A DNA stretch of 64,000 nucleotides from contig OX243819.1 of the NCBI GenBank assembly GCA_945859605.1, positions 5,988,209-6,052,208 on the forward strand. The letters are read 5' to 3'. Source of the DNA: Lumbricus rubellus (Eukaryota > Annelida > Clitellata > Crassiclitellata > Lumbricidae). The notes beneath the pieces were generated by a model. It searched no databases, was not told where the DNA came from, and worked only from the letters and a program-made list of their open reading frames with translations. Of the stretch, positions 1 through 11,280 are shown piece by piece (position 1 is the stretch's first letter; each line of letters begins with the position of its first letter). The translations under genes and the position numbers were made by a program.

Positions 1-68
1 GATACTACACTTCGTCCACAAATCCCACCGTGGTGAGAGGATGTGAACATGCGAGTAGGGGCTATGCC

Positions 69-1289
69 TAGGGTTGCCAACCGTCCAGATTTTTTCTGGA
101 TCGTACAGAAATAGCATCCGGTGTACAGAAAAAAGAGGAAGGTCATTCTGGACAATGCAGTGTCCAGAAAAAAATATAGAAGCACGGAAAAATTCGAAAG
201 TTGCAACTTTTAATAAAGACAACAACCTTACTGAAATATATTAATACAATATTTGCTCAAGCATCTAAAAATTGTCAAAAAATAATGTTAATTTTAGAAT
301 GTGCACTCGATGTCCAGGCTTAGCCTATAGGCCTACACGATCCTACTTGAATCCGTGGCTCAATTTCTAGGAAAGTTCTAGAAAAAAATCAAAATACCAA
401 GTCTTGATGAAATGTTATCTTGCAACAGTTTCGTTGGAACTCATTGGCACATGTGGAATTACAGTTTTAGGAGATGATTTATGTATAGCCTACATGAAGT
501 AGGCCTAGGCCTATTGCATCTCTTGGCAAGTTCGATCTTACAAAACTTAAGACAAAGCCAAAAGCCGATGAACGTTGTGTAGAAATTGTTTAAATTGTGA
601 TGCTCCAAATTTTCAGAAACTTTTTGGATACGTTTTAGCAATTCCGATTAATAAGCTTAGCCTAATGCACATGTTGAACGTATTTTCTCATTGATGAGAA
701 ATCTGTAGAATGATGAACTGAACACGATGAGGCCTGCACTGGTAAAATCTGAACATGTATGCCTATGCGAAAGTCGATTTTGACCAATCTTGCGAAGATT
801 TCTTGCATTAGGTTGGGCAGAAATGTTTGATCAAAGCAAGCACAAGCTAACAGAAGTATAGGCCTATAGTTTTAAAAGAAAATAAGATCTTAATGCACAT
901 CACGTTTGAGAATTGAGTCTTGTTAAAATAGTCGATAAAACAATAGCCTATTCCTACTTTAGGGCCTACATTCAGTGCGTGTTCCATTATAACTTCCATC
1001 GTATCCATACAATGATACAGATCCTGTAGGCCTACCTTGCATATTTCCACATTTTCTATTTATGGGCCTAGGTTCTAAATGTAACATATTTTGCTGGATA
1101 CATGTATAGCTAGGATAATAATTTACTGAGTTTCACTCTTGTATCCCTCTGTCGCTGGCACCTCTGGCCGGGATAGCTTAATTATGGTGCTCCGCCAAAG
1201 TGGTCGGATCCTAATCGCTACAATTTCCACAAATCGTGGGAAGCTCGCGCCATGTCCAGAAATTTCGTAATCCAAAGTTGGCAACCCTA
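69..1289. mobile_element. DNA-transposon remnant with 13-bp inverted ends
   Basis: TAGGGTTGCCAAC at 69-81 is the exact reverse complement of 1277-1289, and the two copies face outward. The interior is AT-rich, has no convincing coding region, and contains several TAGGCCTA octamers. A TA target duplication is possible but cannot be told from the ends of the inverted repeat. This looks like a non-autonomous cut-and-paste element; the superfamily is not assigned. A chance pair is the alternative, though a 13-bp exact pair makes that unlikely. Confidence 0.5.
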
Positions 1290-2517
1290 CTCCGTGGTTA
1301 GTGATCAATTCAGTGGCGTAGCTACCATGTGTGCAATGTGTGCAAAGCACACGGGCCCACGACCTCCAGGGGCCCTCAGAGATTGATAAATAATTTAAAA
1401 AAATTATTAATCGAACCTAATTAGTAATTCGCATTATTTTGTGACAAATATATTTTTGTGAACACACTTACATTACTTATTTACTTTAGGCCCTACTGAT
1501 GCAGTGACGCCTGTCAACCGCCGTGCTGCTGACAGGAAAAAGTGTAGGCCCTATTGAACTCCTTTTAACTTGTGCTTTTGTCTGGAGTCATGAAAAAGGT
1601 CTAACATAGTTTTAAGTTGAGAACAAGAAACGAATCACACCAAGCAGCATAAGATTCTTAATTTGCTGATTCACTTTCCTATGCAAGTGGCATGGCTGCC
1701 TATGCTATATAGGATAGGTGTGATAATCATGTCCGTCTATCTGTCACATTCGTATGTTGTAATTAAACGGTGCGCCGTAGAAATCTCATAGGCTATACTT
1801 GTCACAGTCATGCTCGTATAATTTATTCCGGTCATTTACTGGATGTGGTAGCGTTAGTGACCTGACATCTCCTTCAACCACGGTGAGAATTGTCGGGGTT
1901 TGAGGTGGTAGTTAAGACTTCTAATTAAATTTTCACAGCCAAACTCCAATCCTCATGCTGCTCTCAACTTCTCTCAGCTCTTTCCCAACAATCGGGGAGA
2001 CACAAAATTGAGCATGTGTAGATAAGGGTTGTAGGGAATCACGTATAGACGCATTTACCCCTATTTTGCACTTGCATGGAATATTGCTAAACTTATTTTT
2101 AGGTAGGGCTACAAAAAATATTGATGATAGTGTATTTTTGGTGTGCACATTGCAAATCATGGAAGGTGGACCTGAATTGATAGATGATTGACAATTTCAG
2201 CAGAACAAAATGCTAAAAATAAACTCTTATGATGCCATTACATTGTACTAGAAGGCCTACTAATGTGGTTAATTGTTTTGCTAAGTGATAGGTTTCAAAT
2301 TCGACGAAGCACTTTATCTGTATCATTCGTGCTGCATTCAGGTTTATTTTGTGAGGTCTAATAGCAAAATGGCATTGAATAGTTTAGTGATCTTGATTGC
2401 AGGCAGAGTAGGAATTGCGGAGGGTTGTGGGTTTAATCCGTAGGGCCCCAGTCTTTCTTTGGACGCCATAGTAGGCAGGCCTAAAGTCCTCATCGTACAC
2501 CCAGCTCCACATAAGTC

Positions 2518-2673
2518 CTGGGCGGAGTTTGGTTTCCGTTCTTGGGGTGGGGGCTAATGCCCTCTTGGGGGGCTAAGCCCGGAAAAAATTCAATTTTCAT
2601 GGTAAAAAAGCGAAATCTTGGCATTATTTGGAGGGATTAGCCACCCCTAGCCCCTGATAAACTCCGCCCATGA
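2518..2673. mobile_element. 156-bp MITE with 8-bp target duplication
   Basis: CATAAGTC flanks both sides (2510-2517 and 2674-2681). The ends form imperfect inverted repeats around GGGCGGAGTTT (2520-2530) and AAACTCCGCCC near 2660-2670, continuing with weaker complementarity through the GGGGCTA-rich interior. It has no coding capacity. It is a small foldback-type MITE, most likely mobilised by a hAT-like transposase, nested in the 1311-3810 element. Confidence 0.7.
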
Positions 2674-2723
2674 CATAAGTCAACGTCTGACCCCGTGTTA
2701 TTTTTCTACAATTCTCATGCTGA

Positions 2724-3698
2724 TTGCATGAACACAAAATAGGCCTAATATACACTGCCGATCTGGGCTCCCTGCTGACAGCTATGGATGTCTATAGCCA
2801 ATCTTATGCTGACGACCTGCAAGCTTATGTCCACTGTATGGCGGTTCATGCTGACGCAGCGGTTGGAACAATAAGCCAGACTATTATAGTAACTCTGCAG
2901 TCCTGGATGTCCTCAAACCGCCTGCGCCTTAACCCTAATAAGACTCAGCTTATCTGGCTTGGAACGCCCCAGCAGCTTTCTAAAATTGATTTAGCTTCCC
3001 TATCCTTGAAATATCCACATTTCACTTTTTCCACTTCAGTCCGGAATTTGGGAGTCATCCTTGACCAGGAACTCACATTTACGCGGCACATTAACCTTCT
3101 GTGTCGCAGCTGTTACTACCAGCTTCGGCAGCTCAAGGTCATTTCCCGCTCTTTGACTCCTAGTGCAGCCTCAACACTTGTTCATGCGTTTGTAGTTTCA
3201 CGCTTGGACTACTACGGTGGACTTCCAGCCTGTCGGGTGGGGCCCCTAAATAGGGTCCTGCGCACTGCTGCCCGCCTCATAGGCCGCATTCCCAAGTTTG
3301 GCCGAGTCTCCGAGTACATGCGGGATGTACTCCACTGGCTCCCTTACCCACAGCGCATTACATACAGAATTTCCGTCTTGGTCCGGCGCTGCTTTGAGGG
3401 TTTGGCTCCTTTATACTTGCAGGAGCTCTGCTGCTCGACCACGCATGTTCAACGCCGCTGCTCTCTCCGCTCAGCTGTACAAGCGGAACTTATTGTTCCA
3501 CGCTCACGGACTGCCATCAGGCAGCGCCGTGCTTTCTCCGTGGCTGGCCCTGCGACCTGGAATGAGCTCCCTGTTATCCTTCGTCAAATACCTATTAGCC
3601 TTTCTACTTCTACTTCTACTTCATTTTTTTCTCTTCTCAAGACTGTCTTAGGCCTATTCGACCGGGGTTGGAGCGAAACTGCTCCTGACCTTGAATGA
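2724..3698 (+). pseudogene. CR1/L2-type non-LTR reverse transcriptase, 3' fragment
   Basis: The 324-codon frame covers the end of the RT palm and the thumb/C-terminal region. It shows a YADD box (about residue 29), NPNKTQLIWLG, RNLGVILDQELTF, SRLDYY, RTAARLIGRIPKF, HWLP and a C-terminal AFSVAGPATWNELP block, the usual order in CR1/L2-clade LINEs. The endonuclease and the first RT motifs are missing (5' truncation). A short deletion follows SRLDYYGG compared with the related copy at 34351-35637. The 3' end reads GCGCTATATCAAATT followed by a (TAAA)n tail at about 3719-3741. It is a dead copy inside the hAT-like element. Confidence 0.85.
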
Positions 3699-3810
3699 GC
3701 GCTATATCAAATTCTCAGTAAATAAATAAATAAATAAAAATAACAAGGTCAACCAGGGGCTCATGCGGAACTTCTGCACATGGGCCCATGAAAAGCTAGC
3801 TACGCCACTG

Positions 3811-4485
3811 GATCAATTATTATAGCTACGAAACTGTAGGCATATAATTATGGACAAACAAACGCACACACATAGCCTACATACACCCACATACACATTC
3901 TCCTTTCTCTGCTCTAAAATGGTCTAGGCTATGCGCTGAGAGCGCCTATTAATAACTTGATTAATAATTTGAGCGTCAGGAATGACGTAATTCAAACTGC
4001 CGTCTGATAAATAATGGCGACGCACGGTTAAATCTCTTCTTCAAATGATCTGTACAGGCGCTAACTACCACATCGAAATTCTCAAATGTCCATAACTTTG
4101 GTTTTAAAACGAATCAGGAGCTGAAAATGGTCACGATGACTTTCACATTCGCATACGAAGAAAAAAAACATTTAGTCGTTGATATTCGATCGCCTTCATA
4201 GCCTTTGACCGGGAGAGCTTTGCGCACAACGGGACATCGCCACAGAGTCTAATTTGCCTTAGGGCTACTTGCTCTGTTGATTCTGTCTACCAGCTCCTGT
4301 AGTTCCTCCTGCGAGTTTGCGTATCTTAGATTTGTTATACTCCTTCCTCCTATCTTAGATTTGTTATAGGCTAGGCCTACTCCTTCCTCCTATCCGCACC
4401 CCCCCCCCCACTCACAGCCTACCCTTCCAGTGCTCCCCTCGTCACCATTTCCGCTACAATATTGAACAGATAGCCTATGGTGAGA
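3811..4485. other. Stretch without a gene; small tandem duplication
   Basis: No coding region is seen. At 4322-4350 and 4351-4390 a 29-bp unit starting TATCTTAGATTTGTTATA is duplicated. The second copy differs by an extra GGCTAGGCCTA placed after TA. A C-rich run lies at about 4399-4412. Confidence 0.6.
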
Positions 4486-6081
4486 TCACACATCCCTGTT
4501 TTGCTCCTTTTTGATTGGGAATTCCGCAGAATAAACTCCAGCTACTCGAACCTTGGCCTTCTGTTTTCGGTAAAGGTTTGCTATGAGATTTATTATGTGA
4601 GACGGAGATCCCAATTCTATCATGGCTACCCACTCGTGTTGAACTGAATCAAAAGCCTTCTTAAAATCAATAAAGCACACAAACAGAGGTTGTTGATGTT
4701 CCCTTGATTTTTGCATGATGTTTCGTAAGTTTAATATTTGTTCCCTTGTTCCTCTTCCCTTACGAAACCCTGCCTGTTCCTCTGCAATCTCCGTTTCTGT
4801 CTGTCTCATTATCCTCTCAAGGATTATCTGAAGCAAACTTTTACAGGCATGTGATACAAGTGCAATTGTCCTGTAATTAGTACACTGGCCTAAGTCCCCC
4901 TTTTTTGGGTAGCGTTATGAAGGTTGAGTCTGCCCAGTCACCTGGCCATTCCCCTGTTTCCCATATTGCCACACATATTTTATGCATTTTGTCCAATACT
5001 GTATCCCCCCCTGCGCTAAAAAAAGCTCCACTGGGACACCATCTGGTCCTGTACTTTTCCTTTTGGCTGTTTCCCGTATTGCTTTAGCCACCTCTGATCT
5101 GAGTGGAACCGGTTCTTTCTCCACAGTACATGTAGGTCTTCTCTCCTCCTTGTCCTTGTCGTCATACAAATTCTAGCAGTATTCTCGCCATCTGTCAGCT
5201 AAGCCTTCTGAATCCGTGATGTTTTCTCCTGAGCTTGACTGAAGGCAATGTAGCTGTGGTTAAAATTTTTCTGTCATTATTCTGACTTTCTGGAAGAGAC
5301 ACCGCATATTTCCTTTCCTATTTGCTTCTTCCATCTCTTGACACAGCTACTCTATCTGCTTTTGCTTATCTGCGCGTAGGCCTCGTTGAACGGCTGCCTT
5401 TAGGTCTTTATATTCTGCCTGATCTTTTTGTTTTGCCTCCCTCTTTTTTTAATGATGTCAAAAGTTCCTTCCGAAATCCAGGTTTTGTGCTTCTCACGTT
5501 TTTTAAGTCCCACTGTTTCCTCGGCTGTCGTCAACAGAATTACTTTCGTGTGTCTCCAGATTTCTTCCGGGCATCTTTTTTCCTCCATGTTTCCTAATGC
5601 TTCAAATTTGTTCTTAGCTTCGATAGTAAACTTCTCTTCAATCTCACCTTTCAGCTTTTCTTCTTAAGTCTTATCTTGCATGTTGCTACCAGCAGCTGAT
5701 GATCTGAGTCACAGTCAGCACCAGGATACGTTATGCAGTTGCTTACGTATGTGCTCCATTTCTGTTGTATATCAATGTAATCAATCTGATTTTTCACCTG
5801 TCCTACCGTGTCCTCCCGTGGCCGTCCATGTTGCTTAAACCATGTATTTGTCTTCCTTATATTATGCTCCATGCAGAAATCTATCAGCCTTTCTCCTGCT
5901 GTATTCAGCTCTCATAGGCCCTCCTCTCCAACTGCCGACAACCATCCCTTCCTCCCCACCTTGGCGTTGAAGTCCCCTGTTACCATTAGAATGTCCCTTT
6001 TTGGTATCTTTTTGATGGAGGTTGACAATTCCTGATAAAATTGCTCTAGCTGCTCTCCTTCTTGTTCAGATGTAGGGGCAT
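4486..6081 (-). pseudogene. APE-type non-LTR retrotransposon (RTE-like), decayed body
   Basis: Read on the minus strand, the segment holds in order: the C-terminal half of an APE endonuclease (5651-5872, with NTWF, NQIDYI and SDHQLLVA), a linker (5400-5588), the RT approach region with STGPDGVPVELF (4915-5169) and RT motifs EEQAGFRKGRGTREQI and FIDFKKAFDSVQHEW (4486-4836). Frames are broken by several shifts, and the RT is cut before its YADD box. This family is often labelled craniofacial development protein 2-like or endonuclease-reverse transcriptase; the exact clade (RTE or a relative) is uncertain. The N-terminal endonuclease half lies at 8279-8690, separated by the hAT-like element 6082-8278. 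Confidence 0.8.
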
Positions 6082-8278
6082 TAGGGTGGTCGTTAGAAAT
6101 GAAAGTTGGAATCTACTGTTCTCCAAGTTTCCATTTGGTGCCATTCCATCCAGAAACATCACACAAAAAGTTGTGAGAGAAAATATTAATATTTAGGACT
6201 TGCGCAACACCATCAAAGTTTCACCATGTACCAAAGAAGCGAAAACTTGAATTGCAAGCATATTAACCATGCATCCTCAAATCAGAATTCAATACAATGT
6301 GACTATATTATTGCATACATGATTACCAATGATTACACTGTTTGGTGATCAAGATTGCAATTATTATTATTGCTGCTTAGGTATTTAATCAATATCAATG
6401 TGACCTTGAAGACTCTGCGGCACTCTCTTTTGTTTGTGCTGAGAACGAATTGCGATGTTCTTTTACAACTTCTGATATAAATTGTTTTTGTTGTTCATTC
6501 CTTGTACTTGAGGCATTGAAATGCTGAATAAGGGTGACACCTCGCTCAGCTAGATCACTGATAACCTTTATGGATCTCCAGCTTGTCGAGCTCTTCATGC
6601 AGTCTTCATGCTTTATCCGACCGCTTAACTGGATCGTGTTCCAGAAGTGCATCTAGTAGTTTAATTCAAGATGCAGAACAGGTCATGGGTTGAATTTATC
6701 ACGAAATGATGTCGATCTAGCCTTTTTGCGAATGGTTGGGAGAAGAGTTGTTGTATACGTTTGTGGATCTCAGAACCTTCATTGTCCACTAGAACTGCTA
6801 TGATAAATTTCTTCTCTCCCAATGACATGTCATTGCGAAAGAAACCTAAGCTTGCCAACAGCTTGGATAAATACCAGAGATTTCGGCCAAAGGGTGTCAC
6901 AGCGGCATCAGCAATGACCTTCCGTGGATATAAAGAGAGATAAAACAGCAGTACTAGATCGTTCCTAGGATCAGTGGTTGCTGAATGCTGGTGGGGTTTG
7001 AAACTAATGGCGGCCATGTAGATGCATGTCCCAAATAGACTAATAAGCTTAATTAATTATTTACGGATGCTCCCACACATATTCGTCATAGGATGAGCCG
7101 ACTCTTTGACTATAATCGTTGCTGTAGCCTAGATGATACTTGTCTTGAAATAGCAACATCCTCAAGCAGTAAATTGCTCTCGTCGTCCATTTAGGCTACT
7201 GTTATTGAGGGGTTTGCAGCCGATGCTAGCTTCTTTAAACCTTGCGGGTCTGCAGCTTCCAGATATGCTCAGTCTCCTGAGTTGGAACTCTGTCAAAGAA
7301 GCTGCTTTGTAGTCTGAGTGATACCCTGATGCCAAGTTTTTCACGCTTATGATGATGGAGCAGTACTTTGAGCAGTTCTCTGTTAGAAAGTCTCTTCAAG
7401 ATGGGAGCTTGGGACCTTTGAAGCTCTGTCCTCTAGCATGCGATATTACCGCTAACGCTATTGTAATCGGCATCGCCTTCTCACTATTAGATGCAGACAT
7501 TTAAATAATGCCCCTATTATGCTGTATATGTTAATAATAATTATGCATGGCGTTGTTGGAAACAAGTTCAGCAATGAAGACGCAAAGCATGTTCAAGTGG
7601 TGAAGATAAAAACGTGTCTGCAAGCCGATACAACAGGTCGAACAGGAATGGAGAGCAAGGATATCGTTGTTTGGAACATAAACAATTACATAGAACCTTT
7701 GCATCATAACACTGTAAGCTTAGGCCTATAGGGCCTAATACATGATAAATTCTACAATTCGTAAGATAGCCTACTATACAGCCTAAGCCTAAGATATAAT
7801 AATAGGCCTAATGTATGTAAGACTATGTGTAATTGTGCATTGTGTACGGTAGTGCATTGATGACTTGGAATGTAACTAATAAAAGATCATAACATTGGAC
7901 AGAATAGATCATTTTGCGCAGGAATTCCCTCACTTGTCAATTACCGCTAAAATGCTCATAAAAATAGATAATTAGCAATCACTGATGACAAAAACATTGT
8001 AGAATATACCTTTCAGCTGTGCCTAAGTTAAAAATCATAAAGTTTTTCTGTCAGAAAACTATTATTCTAAGACTTTTAAGTAAATAATACTTGTGCTCAA
8101 AATTACGACAATTATTTGTAAAATACTAAACTTCAACGACGTTGCGAAAGTCCTAAATATTTTTCAATTCTGATAATTTTTGGGCTACATAGGTTTTAGA
8201 CCAAGTGGCACGGAATGGCGGGTTGGAGAATATGAGATCTTAAGTTGAAAATTTTCTATTAGAGATGCAACCACCGTA
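6082..8278. mobile_element. hAT-like DNA transposon inserted in the RTE-like element
   Basis: AGGGGCAT lies directly outside both ends (6074-6081 and 8279-8286), an 8-bp target duplication. The ends are TAGGGTGGTCG and, on the other strand, TACGGTGGTTG, imperfect inverted repeats. The insertion splits the RTE-like endonuclease within its YAPT motif; host coding sequence resumes on the other side, which independently confirms both boundaries. The interior holds a decayed minus-strand gene of unknown family (6395-7017) and about 1.2 kb (7018-8278) in which I see nothing coding. Confidence 0.8.
6395..7017 (-). pseudogene. Decayed ORF of unrecognised family inside hAT-like element
   Basis: Two minus-strand frames lie end to end. 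The first (7017-6661) contains FYLSLYPRKVIADAAVTPF and LWYLSKLLASLGFFRNDMS. The second (6652-6395) contains ISDLAERGVTLIQHFNAS and NEQQKQFISEVVKEHR. The two blocks look like successive parts of one protein broken by a frameshift. I have an impression, not checkable here, that proteins with an xxAERGVxLIxxFN...QKQxxxxVVxxHR pattern are scattered in invertebrate genomes. I cannot name the function. Its place between hAT-like ends suggests a transposon-borne gene rather than a host gene. Confidence 0.5.
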
Positions 8279-8690
8279 AGGGGCATATAATTGTATAATA
8301 CTGATGTTCATTGGCTTTGCGTTCAGTCTTACTGTGATAAGTCTGCTGCTTATTTGTTCGTAGCCAATAAGTGCTCCGGCAACTTTTCTGCTTAGCCAAA
8401 CTGCCACTCCCTTTTGTCCTTGTGTTTCTTCACCCGAATATACAATTTTTGTCCTTCTATTGTGGTGAAATGACCTCTTACCTCCCATCGCACCTCCGCC
8501 AATCCACATAATTTATGTCGACCTTGTACTTTTCTAATTCTCTGTGTTTTACCCAACTGCAGTAAACTTCGCATATTCCACCAGGTGCCCACTTTGAGTT
8601 TTGTTCTTAACTGAATTTTTACCTCTGTTTTCCTTCCAGTAACCAACTTGTCGATCCCACCCTGGTTGCTAAACGGGGTACGTGGGCCTT
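8279..8690 (-). pseudogene. RTE-like element: N-terminal APE endonuclease half
   Basis: Minus-strand frames 8392-8715 and 8240-8509 overlap and together show the start of an APE-type endonuclease: KVGTWWNMRSLLQLGK (motif with the catalytic Asn region), LAEVRW, QGQKGVAVWLSRK, then RLNAKPMNISIIQLYAP, where the 6082-8278 insertion interrupts it. One frameshift lies near 8460. It continues in 4486-6081. No target duplication for the whole element was found. Confidence 0.75.
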
Positions 8691-8711
8691 GTTTAGCTGG
8701 ATACCCGGCAG

Positions 8712-9206
8712 CCACCTCAGGGCCTGGTAAGATCGGACGGCAAGAGACCGGACGGAATCACCCTCATCCCATGGAAAGCCGGCAAAGGTTTGGTGTGGGA
8801 TGCCACAGTGGCATCCCACAGTGCATACATAATATGTATGCACCGTATTACCTTTCCGCTTCAGCCACTCGAGCCGAAACAACGGCTAACCTTGCGGAGG
8901 ACAGAAAGAACCAGAAAAACAGCTCCCTACGTGATGCTCATGCTTTCATCCCGGTTGCTTTGGAAACCCTTGGTCCGATCAACAACAAGGGCCTAGACTT
9001 TATCTCAGATTTGGGTCGTCGTCTTACAGAAGCTACCGGAGAACCCCGAGAATCAAGCTTTTTAGTCCAACGCATTTCCATAACTATACAACGCTTCAAC
9101 GCTGTGACTTTTTCAGGTTCTTTTATTAGGCCCCTAACGGTTGCCCTCATTTAAATTGATGTGTTATGTTTGTAATGTTTGTTTAAGTGAATAAATGTGT
9201 GTGTTT
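8712..9206 (+). pseudogene. RLE-TAA element, 3' fragment (endonuclease C-terminus)
   Basis: Begins inside the RLE domain with the catalytic stretch SDGKRPDG (about 8729-8752) and WDATV (about 8798), then [19 protein letters not shown] and RISITIQRFNAVTFSGSF. The stop is near 9154 and AATAAA lies at 9190-9195, followed by a TAA-rich tail (9207-9247). Just after the second catalytic Asp the frame is destroyed by two back-to-back perfect palindromes (8795-8843). This is the leftmost RLE-TAA copy in the window. Confidence 0.85.
8795..8843. repeat. Two adjacent perfect palindromes in RLE domain
   Basis: 8795-8819 is a 12-bp inverted repeat with a single-base centre (GTGGGATGCCAC / GTGGCATCCCAC). 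8821-8843 is a 10-bp inverted repeat with centre AAT (GTGCATACAT / ATGTATGCAC). The left arm of the first is normal RLE coding sequence (VWDAT); the rest replaces coding sequence present in sister copies. Confidence 0.9.
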
Positions 9207-9262
9207 ATAATAATAATAATAGTAATAACAAAAATAATAATAATAATTTTGAGCTTTTCACG

Positions 9263-9768
9263 TTTTTTAAGGTCGATGCCTGGCATGGGATGTGACAGTG
9301 CCCGACACTTTCGCCCTGTCTCACCTTCCACACACTTCCATCGGATCTGGCGAAGCCGCCGAACGCGCAGCTGCGTCAAAATCTATAAAGTATTCCACCA
9401 TCACCAGTACCCACGCGTTTGTAGCGGTCGCCTTGGAGACCGGCGGCGCGTGGTGTAAAGAAGGACTGGATTTCATATCTGAATTGGGGAAGAGAATTGC
9501 TTCTGCTACCCATGACCCTATGGAAGCGTCGTACTTATTCAAGCGGATTTCGGTGGCTCTTCAACAGGGGAACGCCATCTGCCTCTCCGGAACATTGCCA
9601 CGGCTCCCTGATCGACCTGAGAAGGAGATTTACAATCCGGCAAAACGAGCTGTGGAACGACAGGAGGAAGCGTCCTACAGCAGATGAGACCATGTCGGCC
9701 GAAAAAGACAGTCACACGTCGTGTGTTACGTTCCTTATAAGAGTGGTCAAACTGTCGTCGTATCATAA
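9263..9768 (+). pseudogene. RLE-TAA element, 3' fragment, same lineage as 57122-60115
   Basis: Starts at RCLAWDVTVPDTF, so the RPD half of the catalytic site is cut off. It continues through VAVALETGG and RISVALQQGNAICLSGT, the version of the C-terminus typical of the 57122-60115 lineage, with a 30-residue extension to a stop at about 9687. Preceded by a TAA-rich stretch (9207-9247) and followed by a 3' UTR ending CGTATCATAAG at the (TAA)n tract. Nearly identical to 14472-14998. Confidence 0.85.
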
Positions 9769-9824
<56 letters not shown>

Positions 9825-9855
9825 TTAATAATAATAATAAGAATAATAATAATAA

Positions 9856-9919
<64 letters not shown>

Positions 9920-9948
9920 TAATAATAATAATAATAATAATCATAATC

Positions 9949-9991
<43 letters not shown>
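9769..9991. repeat. (TAA)n microsatellite, interrupted
   Basis: About 220 bp of AAT/TAA repeats with scattered changes (AATATTAAT, GAATAAT, AAAATAAT, AATCATAATCAT). It serves as 3' tail of the preceding copy and left flank of the next. Confidence 0.98.
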
Positions 9992-10966
<975 letters not shown>

Positions 10967-10969
10967 TGA

Positions 10970-11280
10970 AAAATGACGTCACCAGCGGACAGCGTGGGCT
11001 GACATTTTGTCCCTCCTGTTAATTAATCTATTTTTTTGAGAATCGCGTGATCGTTAGCTGTGGACTTTGTCACCATCCGAAAGATCATCGTCTCGTGATT
11101 CGAAGGATTTGTTTTGTTTTGTTCGTTTCGCCTGGATCATGTTACATTTTGCGAAGCGACCATGATTCTGCTGAGTATGGTTGGCCACTAATTTGATTTT
11201 TTCATAACTTTCGCTGAGCCATTTAAATTTAACTAAGAGCTTATCTCGTTTAAACGGCTAGCAATGTCACAAACGTTACT
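10970..11280 (+). promoter_or_regulatory. 5' UTR / probable internal promoter with CRE palindrome
   Basis: Starts with TGACGTCA (10974-10981), the palindromic cAMP-response/ATF site, within the first bases of the element. A one-mismatch version (TGACGTCG) is at 11315-11322 inside the ORF. Non-LTR elements carry their promoter downstream of their own 5' end, so a conserved terminal activator site is plausible. No TATA box is evident. Promoter function is inference. Confidence 0.5.

Larger units (their letters stand above)
1311..3810. mobile_element. hAT-like DNA transposon, 8-bp target duplication
   Basis: The ends are CAGTGGCGTAGCTA at 1311-1324 and its inverse ending at 3810. GATCAATT occurs immediately outside both ends (1303-1310 and 3811-3818), an exact 8-bp target duplication as made by hAT transposases. 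No transposase is visible. The interior is a patchwork with a 156-bp MITE (2518-2673) and a CR1/L2-type fragment (2724-3741), so the element is non-autonomous and was hit by later insertions. The hAT assignment rests on duplication length and end sequence only. Confidence 0.75.

Noticed and set aside
459..2160. Short minus-strand frames in the left flank (60-75 codons)
   Set aside because: No recognisable motifs, AT-rich, inside inverted-repeat elements; length expected by chance.
7018..8230. Possible gene at 7519-7731 (70 codons)
   Set aside because: No motif or similarity seen; lies in the non-coding part of the hAT-like element.
8648..9154. Intact 168-codon gene
   Set aside because: The frame passes through a palindromic scar and only its last two thirds match the RLE-TAA C-terminus; it is a damaged fragment.
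9769..9991. CRISPR-like or direct-repeat array
   Set aside because: Simple trinucleotide repeat without unique spacers, in animal DNA.
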